Assembly: GCA_034769895.1 (NCBI GenBank)
Contig: CM068375.1
Location: forward strand, 258,943,268 to 259,007,267
DNA length: 64,000 nucleotides
Direction of reading: 5' to 3'
DNA from: Magicicada septendecula
Taxonomy: Eukaryota; Arthropoda; Insecta; Hemiptera; Cicadidae
Positions 44,367 to 56,296 of the stretch are shown here, one piece after another; position 1 is the stretch's first letter, and the number at the start of each line of letters is the position of its first letter. The notes below the pieces were generated by a model. The model saw only the letters and a program-made list of their open reading frames with translations, did no database searches and was not told the origin of the DNA. The position numbers and the translations under genes are program-made.

Positions 44367-46346
44367 CCGTTTAAAGAGATAGCACTCTCTTCACCGCTCC
44401 TCTCTGTTGTGCTAGGCGTGCGATTCTCTCTTCCTTCGGGTCTATGTGTGTTGCTATACCTTTGTTCGCTGTTATGATTTCGGTGGACATCTTCACTACT
44501 GCGACTCCTTCGCGAGTCATAGCCAGACTCTCTACTTCTTACGTCCTGGCTGTATTGATTGTGTCGTTCGTTAAAGCTACGACGTCCCTGGTAGAAGCGC
44601 CTCCCTCCATTTTCCTATTCAGCTCGAACGTAGTTCGTTCTTCTAAAATTTCCTTGGTTCTGGTTATTACTATTATTCGGCCTGCACTGGTTATTATTGT
44701 TGTTTGGCCGGTATTGATTGTTATTATTTTTGGTCGGTACTGGTTTCCGCCATTGTAATTAGGGCAATAATTGTTGTTGAAATGGTTATTGTTATTATTA
44801 TTCGGCCTGTAGTTCGGGTTATTTCTGTTTTGCTGATAATTATGCCCATTATTAGCCGGTTTTGGATTCTGGTCGGCACTGTCCCTGTTTGGGTTGTTGT
44901 AATTGCCCCGATAATTGTTTCTATAGCTGGTCTGGCCGTTTCGTTCGAAGTACATGTCCAGTCTCTGGCGACTCCTTCGGTAATATCTCTCGTGTTCATA
45001 ATTCTCCAGTAATGCGGACATACTTTGTATCGTACGTATTTGTCCGTTGAGTCTCGCTCTGGCCACGCCCTCTTCAAAGTGGTATGCCAATTTGGTCACT
45101 AGGCATTCCTCCGGTATCTTAGGTTCAAGGTTCCTGGCCATGCACACTTTGCCCAGGAAGTATGCCGTGAGTGTGGTTCCCATGTTGTGATCATATTTCC
45201 CATTACAGATGTCGTCGCGCATGATATTCTGCGTAGACTCGGACCAATATTTCGCTTCGAAAAGTGTTTTAAAGTTGGCATAGCTTTGTATCTCATGTCT
45301 GGTGGCAGTCCACCAGTTGTCGTACACGTCCTTAAAGTAATCGTCCAACATAGTCCGTATTGTTGTCCACCTGGTTTCACGGTTACGTGCTATATTTTCT
45401 TCGACCCTTTCAATGAATTCCATAGGATTTTTCTTATAAGTTTAAAATTTATTGTCTCCCAGTTGTCCAGGTTTGGTATTCCCGTCATCTGGATCGGTTG
45501 ACTCCGGAATGAGTTAATCTCCTCTCTGAAATTGTTGAATTCTCGCCGCTGCACCTCGGCCATTTTTTCTTTATCGCTGTGGACCTGGTCTCGCACATCG
45601 TTTACTGTTGCGGTGATTTCCTCACACTTCGTTCCCAAATTCCTTTGTGCTTGCGTTAGGTCTTCCTGTTTTTTCGCAATTAATTCAAAGTTATTTAAGT
45701 GATTTTCTTCAATGTTATCGATTCGGGTATGGAGGTTTTCTTTCGTTTGCTGTAGTTCTTGTTGTTTCAGCTTGCACCTCTCGTTAACTTCGGAGATTTC
45801 TTGCCTTACTCCGGTTATTTCCTCTTCTATCTTCGTATTTAGTTTCTCTTTATTTTCCTCGATTCTCTGACTGATAATTTCTATCTTCTTGTTACTATCT
45901 TCGATGCTGTCATCTATCTTCTTACTCAATTCTTGGGTATCTGCCTTCAACAATGCTCTGGTTTTATTTGTCTCTTCTGTTTTCTTGTTTAATTCCCCTT
46001 TGAAATCTTCCTTTAACGATTCGATATTTTTGGCTAATAATTCATTATTTTTCTTCAATGCGTCTTCCATCTTTTTCTGGCTGTCTTCCTTCAACTCTTC
46101 CTTTAACGATTCAATTTTCTTATTGGTCTCTCGAGTGTCCTCCTTCATTTCCTTTATAGCCCTCAGTATTTCCAGGAAGTTTTCGTGCCCTGTTTGTGTA
46201 GGTTTCTCAGGTTGTTTGGGTCGCTCGGGTTCTGCAGGAGGTAATATTTCTTCCAGATCTTCGACTGGCGTCTCCTCCTTGTCGTCCATGTTAATCTCCT
46301 TCTCTACTTCCGCCGCACGTTTCTTGGAAGTTGCTCTCCGTTGCAT
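44367..46346 (-). pseudogene. Gag of element G
   Basis: Starts MQRRATSKKRAAEVEKEINM at 46346, about 110 bp inside the PBS. Residues 60-290 are a long coiled coil (NKKIESLKEELKEDSQKKME and similar). A one-base shift near 45420 enters the capsid-like frame: NPMEFIERVEENIARNRETR, WWTATRHEIQSYANFKTLFE and LTAYFLGKVCMARNLEP, typical of Gypsy capsid, then an RYYRRSRQR patch and an Asn/Tyr-rich tail (NYNNPNRD, NNNNNNHFNNNY). A last shift near 44640 gives an RS-rich end (GYDSRRSRSSEDVHRN) that runs up to pol. No zinc knuckle. Confidence 0.8.
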
Positions 46347-46440
46347 TTTCAGTTGTGTTTATTGCAGCTGCCTCGAAAATTAGGTCAATTATTTATTTTT
46401 ATTTGATTAGGTTAAATATTTTTTACCTAATTCACGCCTC

Positions 46441-46458
46441 AAACGTTGGTCGCCAATT
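46441..46458 (-). other. PBS of element G
   Basis: Minus strand AATTGGCGACCAACGTTT right after the LTR end TAATTACA. TGGCGACC at the start resembles arginine-type primer sites of some insect Gypsy elements. Confidence 0.7.
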
Positions 46459-48654
46459 TGTAATTAGACGAGATGGGTCCTATTAGAATCTTGTTGTCGG
46501 TTTTATAATTATTATTAAGGTTTTGTTTTTTATTATTAGTTTTTTGTTTTAGTGATTTATTCAATCCAATTCAATCTATTATTGAATCCAATATGAATAA
46601 ATCGGTTCACTTACTCTTTGATGTTGTTTATTAATTATGTTTAGATTTTTTATAATGTTTTTGTTCGATGTCTTGAGTTTGTATCTGAATAAGTTGTGTT
46701 GACTTTTCTGCCATTATCTGCAGTGAGTCGCTCGGTGCATTCCTGTATGGAAATTAACATAAGCACAACATTTATATTATACTTACTAGCAGTTGTAGTA
46801 TGGTAATGATATAAGATAATATTGCTGGTGAGAATTGTTAGATTTGAATTCTCGCTCTGGCTCATGGTACCAACCGTCTCTTGTTGCTCACCTAAGCTGT
46901 AATTCTATTCTTTTCAATAAAGGTCAACACTTTAATTTGTTCGTGAAACAATAGTTATTTATTTAATTTAAGTTGAAAGGTTGCTGTTACAATTTTATTA
47001 TTTATTTTCCTTTTAAAAATAATTAAAGTTGAACATGGACTCTTAAAATTATTAAACTCTCAGGGTGGTATGACTGCATTTTGGCAAATCGATTATTTTC
47101 TGTTATAAAATTAGTAGGTTCTTTGAGTCTGCAAGATACACTTCTACAATAAAATGCATTACTGTGATAATGAGTAGGCGGAGAATAAAAATATTAATTG
47201 TTGCTTTAACATAACATAAAATATGAACTATTGTTCATTGTTTACAATTGATTCATTGTAACCTTACTTATCCGAAATTAATTAATTGATGCTTCTTTGA
47301 GGCATTACTTATTTTGTATATCATTATAATGTAGTAAATTCAGTGTTATTTTCCTGAATGATCTCCAAGATTGGATATAAACAAAACAGGTAGTTCAAAT
47401 TAATTCGCTACGACTAGGGTCCACTCATGTGTGACTTTGAGTTCATGTACTACAATTAAATACAATAATATCTTAAAATTATTAATTGTTAGGGTTCATT
47501 TTTCCCTCATTGATTATTCAACGTCTCTTCTTAAACTATTACAATTGATTTCAATCAAAGAAAGTTAAAATTGTCATTAGCAAAATCTTTCATTTGATTA
47601 TTGTTTATTTTATTTTTTCAAAGTCTCCTTCCTTGTGGAAATCGGGTTATTTGTTAATTAATTTAAACAAATTAAATCCGCTATTAGCGTTCCTTAATTG
47701 ATTAATGATTTGTTATATAATACAATGACCATGTGCACTGATACTTGCGTATTCTGTTGATTCGAAGAATTAACACTTTTTAACTTTTAATAATTAATTA
47801 ATATTTTAATTAATTTTCATTAATTCACATCACACACTGATAATCTAATTATTCAACAATGGTTTACTGTCAGTTTTGAATTTCTACATTACATCTGATT
47901 TATTTAACTTTATGTAGCACTGGTATATTTATTGTTTATTATTAGATTTCAACTTGTTTATTTTCACAGTCTCTACTGTATTATTGGTAATTAGTGGCTA
48001 TTTGTTATTTCATTTCCACTTTACAATCTGCCATTAGTGTTTTGGACATAGTCCTTTTGTCATGTTCATACATAATTTAGCTATGAAATTATCATACTGT
48101 TACTCATTCTCTTTATTAACTTCTGTTTTCAATAATTAACTTTTATTGAGTACTGTTTGTATTGCATTGTTAAGGAAGGTATTTGCTTAATAAGTTTAGG
48201 TCAGTGTCAATTTTACAGCTTAGGGATTTAAATCATGTTGTTTATTTCACTTATACTTTCTTCTTCTATAATAATACTTTTATTTGCACCTGTTAATTCA
48301 TTATAATTCATATTATCTCCCTTTTGGTGTTTGACCTGGATATGGTTTCTTCTTCTCTGGACCGATTCCTTCCTCACTCTTAATAAGTTTCTTCATGATG
48401 TTGTTGTCACTGGTTTCTTCCTCACTGTTTGATCTATTGGGTAATTATGTATGTTGTCTCGTCATTAGTCTTGTTTTATTGTCTTCAGTTGTATATTTAC
48501 TGGTAATTCATTATTCATTTTATTCACCTATTTTGGCTTATGATACTTCCTTTATCCATGATTGTAAGTTCAACTTTGTAAATATTTTTATTTGTAGTGG
48601 CTTTCAATTCACTTGTGATACATTGGTGTTGGATGTGTTATATGTACCATTACA
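46459..48654 (-). repeat. 5' LTR of element G
   Basis: 2196 bp. Matches 28852-30256 and then, after a gap, 31621-32107 plus 37887-38210; it lacks 1.36 kb of the left LTR. It preserves the empty target of H. Confidence 0.88.
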
Positions 48655-49178
48655 ATATAACTTTTGACTCTCTTCTTTTTGATGTTTACAATATTAAATA
48701 TAAATCTTGACTAGTTTACAGAATCTTTCTCTTTAATCTTTATCATATTGAATATATAATTAAACTCTCTTCTTTTTGATGTTTACTAGATTAAATATAA
48801 ATGTTGACTAAACAAATTTTCTTTCATTCCAACACAATTCAATTATAACAATTTACATTTTGCCATATAGATACATAACTAAATTCATCACATTTTTTTA
48901 TCATATTACTCTTAAAAACATATAATTTTACTAATTATTATTAAATACATTTATTTGATTTTACATTATTCATTCTAATTTGTATCTATTAGATTATAAT
49001 CTTATTACCCTTTCATTTTATTTTAATGTTTATTTCAGTTTTATTATAATAATTGTCAACATATATTTTCTTAATGCTGTTCTGTATTATACAGTTCCAA
49101 TACTTGAGTTTATCTCTATGTTGGTCATGACTAACTAATCAGTTTTTGTTTACAGTTCTAACATATGTTCAAAATACT
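48655..49178 (-). repeat. LTR3 of element E, second part
   Basis: Continues the sequence of 17436-17962 in LTR1. Bounded by the G target copy on the left and by TACT at 49175-49178, the D target copy, on the right. Confidence 0.9.
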
Positions 49179-50367
49179 TGTACAATTACTTATAATTTGA
49201 TAAATAAATTTGTCCCTAGTTCGGACGCTGATTGTTATGTTTTATTATATTTTTATTTTTATTTATTTTAATTTCGTTCACTATTTCTGATGCCATCTTT
49301 TTTGGGTCACCAATTATGAAGCATAAAATCTACTTACCACTGGGCCAGGTTCGATTTAGGTGAACGGAAAAAACAGAATGGGTTATTTTCAGGAAATAAC
49401 TCGTTTGTTTTTTGTTTACCAATGACATTTCCCTTTTATTTTTTCTCATACACTTGTACATTTAACCCCTTCTTCAACAAAAATGAAACACATATTACGC
49501 CCCGAGGTGCAATTTATAAAAAACCACATAAAGTAATTATTACCATCAACATTTTTCTCTCTCTCTCTCTCTCCTTTCATCATGTATTATACTCAATCAT
49601 CAATTTAAACTATATATCTAATTTATCACAACCCACACATTTAAATATATATATATATATATTTATTCACCCAAACGCGCACGCACACACACACACACAC
49701 ACACACATTCAAGCGTTACATTTTTATATCCCCCTCAATGAGCTCATTTTATATTATTTAGTGAACTTGCAAGATCTTATTGATTCTATGTTAATTTACT
49801 TCCCTTTTTTAGGATCCTTAGAGGTGTGTTCATGGGATGATTCCTCATGCACGCGCACTACCTAGATTATCCGTATTTTCCACTGATTTTACATGTTTTG
49901 AAGAAATATGTAACTGTTAATCCACTCTAATTAAAGTTTATATTTGTTACTTCACATTTTTTACATTTTATACGTTCGGACGAGACGAAAACTATGCTCA
50001 GCCGGCGGACGTGCGAACGGCTCACGTCCGTATTATTTAGATGTTCATGGCCGACTGCCTTTGTTCTCAATGCAGAACACTGTCGATGCTGCTTCCACGC
50101 CTTACATTCCAAGTGACGTTTTACACTGACGTCATATGTCGTGACTTGATTACATAATTTACAGGTCATGTGACTAAAAATAACTGTTCCTCATGCGTCT
50201 GGAGTTGACTTTGACACCACTCGCTTCATATTCCGTCGTTATAATTCGTGAATAATATTTTACAATTATTATTTATACTTTTGTTTCCAATAAAATTTAC
50301 CCTTATTATATATGATTTTTGTTTACGGTTCCCAAAATATATAGGTGGGCTGATATGTACCGTTACA
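49179..50367 (-). repeat. 3' LTR of element D
   Basis: 1189 bp, TGTACAATT...CCGTTACA. Contains CT, TA and CA microsatellites (49558-49710). Nearly identical to 58418-59598. Confidence 0.9.
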
Positions 50368-50379
50368 ATACCCCCTCAA
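50368..50379 (-). other. PPT of element D
   Basis: Minus strand TTGAGGGGGTAT precedes TGTAACGG. Confidence 0.75.
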
Positions 50380-50698
50380 TAAGAGGTTTTATGCCGAAGC
50401 ATAAAAACTCTCATTGACACTCTCATACTTCCTAAAGGGACCAGTCAGGATATGTTGCCACAACCCACTTTACGTTTTATTAAAAAAAATTGTGGTTCAC
50501 TTACCCCTTGGTCCAGTGACTGTGACCGCACCTGAATGACCTTACTGGACTTCTCTTTCGAGATCCCAACACCGCAAGGCCAGACAGGCACTTGACGCCC
50601 CTGCTCTGAAATGCAGGCCAGCACAGGACCGCCGCCACAGCATCACCAGACACTGAAACATCAATTCAAAAATATCAAATAGTACAAATATCAAAATT
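50380..50698 (-). other. Conserved 3' non-coding segment of D
   Basis: Aligns with 10429-10660 of element B, including ATGCCGAAGCATAAAAACTC and GAGATCCCAACACC. No ORF. Interrupted by element I at its inner end. Confidence 0.6.
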
Positions 50699-51063
50699 TG
50701 AAATCGTACAAAGGAGTTATATTATTAAAATATTGAAATTTGTCCCTGTTTCGGGCGTCGTTGAAATAGTACTCCTTAATTATATTATTAGAAGTATTTA
50801 AATTTAAATTACTTTACCTTGTTCGGACGTAGAAATTAACCAAGATGTCATCTAGTGTACTCAGCAGAGAAAAATAGGTCAATGCAAATAAACAAGTACA
50901 TAGTTATAATTCATATAACACACTACTTTATTGTATTTTCATCTCTTCTCCTTCTCTATTTGCTAACATTTCACTTACGCACAATTAAATATTGAGGTGA
51001 AGACACCATCTGATTGAAATAACAAGCTTATCTCTTATTTCTTATAGTTAAATCATTTATTTA
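50699..51063 (-). repeat. 3' LTR of element I (truncated)
   Basis: Matches 54581-54945, then diverges at a T run. Includes the motif GCAAATAAACAAGTACATAG. Confidence 0.8.
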
Positions 51064-51627
51064 TTTTTTTTTTTAATTTAATTTCTATACTTATAGAAGA
51101 CATTTTCTATACTTATAGTGAACATTAAATATTAAAATAAAATTCTTTACTGCAAAGAACAAATTTTTTTTTTCAAAAAAATTTAATTTCCAAAAAGAAT
51201 TATTTTGTCAATAAAAATTATTATTCAATCATTTAGTTAAATTGATTAACAAAGAATCTACAAATCAATTATAAGGAACATACTACATATCTAACACCAG
51301 TCATCAGCTGATGTCTCATGGTCAGGTGAATGATCTTACCCTAGATACATTTCAAAAAATTATACAATGTAAAGTGCATCACACATGTTTATAATTCTTA
51401 CACTCTAACGTAGTATAACATCATAAAACATAATAAGCACCTTCTATCCTAGAATTAATCATTTCCATCAATAAAGTCATTTATAAAATTATCATACAGA
51501 GCGTAACATGTTTAAATCAATTACTTCTGAACAAGTTATCTATTGGAAAACATTAATCATCTGCCTTTTACATAGTATTTCTTGACTCAAAATAAAATCA
51601 TTTAATTAGCTTATCAGCTAGTCAGCA

Positions 51628-51891
51628 TCATTCAGTTTCAAATTTTAATTCGTTACTCCCCTGAGTAACCTCCTTACCATACACACTATGACCCCCCTGG
51701 ACTGTGGCACCCAGTTGCCTCCACAAGAACGGAAGTTTTTTAGGGGGTAGACGCTGCCTACCCCGTTCTTGCTTCGGCCTTACAAAACATTCAGTCTTAC
51801 TGATGTCCGAAGACACCAGTAATCCTACTAAACTTAGGTATATGCCCTTAATCGGTCTACCATCCCATTCGATGGATAGCCGCTGTTCCAT
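51628..51891 (-). CDS. Unrecognised 87-residue ORF in the GC island of I
   Basis: Begins MEQRLSIEWDGRPIKGIYLS and continues with basic blocks (RPKQERGRQRLPPKKLPFLW). Composition is protein-like and unlike its AT-rich surroundings. The frame is closed upstream near the C run. I do not recognise it; chance or a remnant of a longer gene are both possible. Confidence 0.25.
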   Translation of the reverse strand: MEQRLSIEWDGRPIKGIYLSLVGLLVSSDISKTECFVRPKQERGRQRLPPKKLPFLWRQLGATVQGGHSVYGKEVTQGSNELKFETE

Positions 51892-52103
51892 AGGTCTGGT
51901 GATTCCCCTGATTTACCCCCCCCCCCCCGGTTAATTTCTAAATTCACCTCTTACAATGATAACAACTATGGCCAGTTTAGGCAGAACATGACGCAATGAG
52001 CACCAGCCATAGCTGTCAAAGCTGAGCCAATTCCACGGTCAGGGTTCGGTGAGGCCGTGACCACCCAAAAATTGGGGAATCACTTTAAAAAACAACATAA
52101 TTC

Positions 52104-52141
<38 letters not shown>
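52104..52141. repeat. AAT microsatellite
   Basis: About twelve tandem AAT units. Confidence 0.9.
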
Positions 52142-52142
<1 letters not shown>

Positions 52143-53344
52143 TACAACATAATTGACACTCAAATTGATCATTAACATCTTACATTAATATAAACAACTG
52201 ACCTTTAAATTGGCATATAAAATTATAAACATTACAACTTGAGCCTTCTATTAACTCTTTTTATATCGATTTTTAACTATTTATCATTTATTGTACCATT
52301 AGATTCTCCAGAAATTCAAATTTATTATCAACATTCATTTTGCATAACAGTTTATACATTAAACATTATCACCTCAAAATAAACAATTCATCTTTAAATT
52401 GGCATATAAAATCATAGACATTACACTTTACTTTCAATTGACCTTTTTTCTAATCAATTATCAATTATTTAGCTTTCACTACACCATTAAATTCTCAAAA
52501 AATTTTTTTTTAACTTGTTATTAACATTCATTATATCACATTTTAAATTCAGATTTTATCAAAAAATTTACACAACTTACAGCTTTATTTTAGCTTCAAA
52601 CTCTTTTTATAAACCTTTAATTATTTATCCTTTATTTTGCCATTAAATTCTCCACAAATTCAAATCTGTTATCAACCTTCATTTTGCATAACATTTCACA
52701 ATAATATTTCACCTAAGTTAACTTCTTTCAAACTCATTTAGTGCCATTAAATGACTCTTTTACATTACTTCAAAGTCATTATCAAATTCATACTTACATA
52801 TGGTCAATCACTCCCTCTAATTAACATATGATTACTGTCATTAATTCCAAATATAAACAAGTCATTACAACAAATATAGCGTACATAACTCCATGTATCT
52901 TCTGAAACATTATAGCAATCATATGACTCCATAACTAAAAACATTTTACATTTATTCATTTATTATTAATTTCAAATCATATAAAATCATTGAGTTAATT
53001 AATCAATTAATTCATCTACAATTTATTTTAATTCAATCAGTTATTTAAACACATTACTTTAATTACTTTATCCCAAAACAATTACAATTCAGTTGTTATA
53101 TAAACTTCCTAATTACTTTTGTTATTTGTTTAGTTTGATAAAATATTATTATTAAAATCAATTACTACTGCATACATACATTGTTTACGTAAAATACATC
53201 TTACAACACAAACACAATTAATCTCCCTATAAATTTATTTACAATTTTTCGTCATTAGTTTATTGTTTACCACACCTCATTTCATAAAACAGTCCAATTC
53301 AAAACCATTAATCACATAATTAAACGTTCATAAACATTAATTGC

Positions 53345-54511
53345 TTACCCCCCATCATCGTATAATAACCTGGTTTTATGTCCACACCACTCGTTTACAA
53401 TTACAGACACATTTTTATTATTATAATTATAATAATTATTATCATTACTTTTTTCCATTGTATCAACATAGTAACTACAAATATTATTGCATACTATAAA
53501 TTCAAAATGCCTGTCAACATTGGGTATAGTAAATTCTCCATTAATATTTTCCGTTAGCATTAGGTAAGTTATATCATTATATTCACTTACTACATCAGTT
53601 ATCTCATAAGGTAAGTAATCAGTATCCCCAACCTTATCATTATTTGCTGTATTACCTATTTTGCAAGGTAAGTATTCCATATTATTAACTCTCATAATAT
53701 CTAACCTCTCTACTAATTCGTTATAACCTCTGTTCAGCTTAAATAATTCTATCACTCTCTCTCTCTCCCTCATAATCACTTTGTATTTCCATCAAAACTC
53801 CCTTGCCACTATCATTATTTATTTTATCTTCTAACACTACATTTTTAACTATATCATCATGATTACCACTAGTTTTAAATTCGTCACTTACCTTAGTACT
53901 TGTAGCTTCATTTTCGTTATACTCACCTGTAACTGTATCATTTTCTACCTCCTCCTTCAAAGTTCTACTTTCGTTTACTTCGTCTTGTATTTTATTTATA
54001 TTTATAATGTTTTCATTCCCACAATAATCTCGCTCCGTTTTTCTAGTTTCTTGTTTATTTCTCTTACTTTTTCGTCTTGCTTGTTTATTTCAGTTTTTAA
54101 CTCTATGTTATGTGCCCTTATCGCTGACTTGATTTCATTTCTAAATTCATTCAAACTTGTTCTCAAATTATCTGACTTTAACTCTACGCTACTTGTATTT
54201 ATCGCTGACTTGATTGCAATGTTAACTTCATTCAAACTCGTATTTAATTTATTATATCCTGATTTCATGTTCTCGTCTCGCTTGTCAAGTTTATTATTCA
54301 TTTCTCTCATCGCTGACTTGATTTCAGTTTTAAATCCGTTCAAAATATCATTTTGTTGGTCAAATTTACTACTCATCATTTCCAAAAACAATGCTAATTG
54401 ATTAGATACTTTAGTTAAAAAAATATTTCTACTACTATTTTGCGTAGCATTCAACACTGATCTTACCTCTACACTTTCATCCAAATTTGCATTCTTATTT
54501 TTCTCTGCCAC
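53345..54511 (-). pseudogene. Gag-like protein of element I (three frames)
   Basis: Piece 1, 54511-54002: MAEKNKNANLDESVEVRS with a coiled coil of SLNEVNIAIKSAI-type repeats. Piece 2, about 54000-53739: DEVNESRTLKEEVEN, close to DEVNESRKRKEGVEN in D. Piece 3, 53779-53345: the shared C-terminal domain (VIELFKLNRGYNELVERLDI, YLPCKIGNT with a second YLPYEI copy) ending TRLLYDDGG. Two frame lesions. The upstream W/P-containing part of the domain seen in A, B and D is missing, so there is a deletion as well. Confidence 0.65.
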
Positions 54512-54562
54512 TTTTGACTAGGTTGTAAATTAATTTAATTTAATTTTAATTTACAACGTCCC

Positions 54563-54580
54563 TGTAAATTCGGGCGCCAT
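54563..54580 (-). other. PBS of element I
   Basis: Minus strand ATGGCGCCCGAATTTACAGG after the LTR end GATTTCA. The TGGCGCCCGAA start fits a lysine-type primer site. Confidence 0.65.
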
Positions 54581-55551
54581 TGAAATCGTACAAAGTAATT
54601 ATATTATTAAAATATTGAAATTTGTCCCTGTTCGGGCGCCATTGAAATAGTACTCTTTAATTATATTATTAGAAGTATTTAAATTTAAATTACTTCACCT
54701 TGTTCGGACGTAGAAATTAACCAAGATGTCGTCTAGTGTACTCAGCAGAGAAAAACAGGTAAATGCAAATAAACAAGTACATAGTTATAATTCACATAAC
54801 ACACTACTTTATTGTATTTTCATTTCTTCTCCTTCTCTATTTGCTAACATTTCACTTACGCACAATTAAATATTGAGGTGACGACACCATCTGATTGAAA
54901 TAACAAGCTTATCTCTTATTTCTTATAGTTAAATCATTTATTTAAAATTCTAAAACTTATTCATTAAATTTTTTAATTAAAAGCAAACCAGAATTTTGCT
55001 CACACACACACACACATCTTTTAAACCCCTTTATTTACATCTAGCACTTTTATGAATTTAGATATATTGATTGTTTTAAGTTTTTTCTGTTACTTGACTG
55101 GCGGTGTCTCTGCAGACGTGTCACTCTTACTACATTTTTGTTCACTGGTTGCGTCCAAAAGATGTTGCACTGATTAACTTTTGAAGATTTCACTGTTTAC
55201 TGTTACTTTATATCATGCCAATTTTATAGTTTAAATCACATTTTCACTTTTAAACAAATTTTCGGCTCGCGAGCCTTTGTGTTCATCTGGCCAGACGGAA
55301 GTTTTGTAGTCGACTGACACTGTTTTCTATGCACACGGCGCGAAAGAATGTATTAATACGTGCCCAAACCATGGGAACGTTGGCCGAGGGAGTGTATGCA
55401 TGGAGGCGTGTATGCCCCCTCGTTGAAAGTCTGCATTCCAATGCCAATTCACACCAGTCTCGATGCTACACTTGGGCGAAATAAAATTGAGAATACAGTA
55501 TTCAAATCACAAATACTTAAAATTGGTTTTACCCCTTTTTGCCCCGTTACA
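54581..55551 (-). repeat. 5' LTR of element I
   Basis: 971 bp, TGAAATCG...CCCGTTACA. A second GGGCGCCATTGAAAT junction lies about 70 bp inside (near 54636-54650). Confidence 0.8.
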
Positions 55552-56296
55552 CCTTGCATAATACATATCCCTAACTGATCTGGTTCCCCTTAGCTGTGCT
55601 GGTTTGCGTTAAGAAGCACTGGTTTTTTCCTCTTAACCTCTAACATATACATTGATACATACTTAACATAACATAATATAAAACATTTTTTAAACTTCAA
55701 TACTACATTCTGAATGCCCTTCGCTTGTTAATTCTTATTCCCAAAATTCAAGATATTTCTGATTCCCATCAGAATTTAAATAAACATTCCCCATTACAAC
55801 ATTACAAATACCTTCCATTATAATTCACATTTCAAAATAATTAAATTCATTAATAAAATTCTTATATAGAATAAAACACATATAAATCAACTACACCATA
55901 ATACTCCTCAAATCAATACAAAAATCATTTAGTTACCTCATTAAATCAACTACACCCTTTACATTTTACTAATCAACCATCAATTACTTCTCCTTTACTA
56001 TACCATTAGATTCTCCAAAATTTTTAATTTGTTATCAACATTCATCTTATACAATATTTCATTTATTATCCCCTTTCAAATTAATTCAATTATTTTGTCA
56101 AACACATTTAATTACTTTAACAAAATTCACAAAGTTGAGCATACTTCAACTTGCTACATCATTACATTTAACATCAACACAAAAGTATATACAATCCAAA
56201 TTATTATTCGTTATAGTTTACCAAAAATCATTTCATAATACTGTCCATTTCAGAACCACTACTCACATAATTAAATGTTCATGAACAATAAAATAT
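55552..56296 (-). other. AT-rich 3' interior of D
   Basis: Continuation of the D interior after element I. No ORF; the first 70 bp align with 10690-10760 of B. Confidence 0.5.

Larger units (their letters stand above)
28852..48654 (-). mobile_element. Element G: long-LTR Gypsy retrotransposon
   Basis: LTRs begin TGTAATTAGAC and end GTACCATTACA. The target duplication is ATAC (28848-28851) against ATAT (48655-48658), in an LTR3 site whose empty form is at 17436 (GAATATAAATT). Own length is about 12 kb once H (32108-37881) and the Penelope pair are removed. It has PBS, gag, protease, RT, RNase H, integrase and PPT, with several frameshifts. Confidence 0.9.
51064..53344 (-). other. 3' interior of element I, mostly non-coding
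   Basis: AT-rich, except for a GC-richer island at about 51640-52080 with a run of 14 C (51917-51931) and one small ORF. A homologous pairing with the 3' regions of B or D was not evident. An AAT microsatellite lies at 52104-52141. Confidence 0.5.
50699..55551 (-). mobile_element. Element I: gag-only LTR retrotransposon with truncated 3' LTR
   Basis: Right (5') LTR 54581-55551; left (3') LTR only 50699-51063, lacking its last 600 bp and the PPT. D sequence resumes at 55552 in the order predicted by element B (CCTTGCATAATACATATCCC against CCTTCCATTACTCCATATCC). The Gag-like gene is split over three frames. No clear target duplication, in keeping with the damaged left end. Confidence 0.75.

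Noticed and set aside
44444-45501. Plus-strand ORFs across G gag
   Set aside because: They are shadows of the minus-strand Gag, caused by its repetitive Asn/Tyr/Arg codons.
49679-49706. CA repeat in D LTR as Z-DNA or regulatory site
   Set aside because: Length differs between the two LTRs; ordinary microsatellite drift.
49422-49865. 147-codon plus-strand ORF with a run of HTHTHT
   Set aside because: It crosses CT, TA and CA microsatellites inside the D LTR and is not kept in the other LTR copy.
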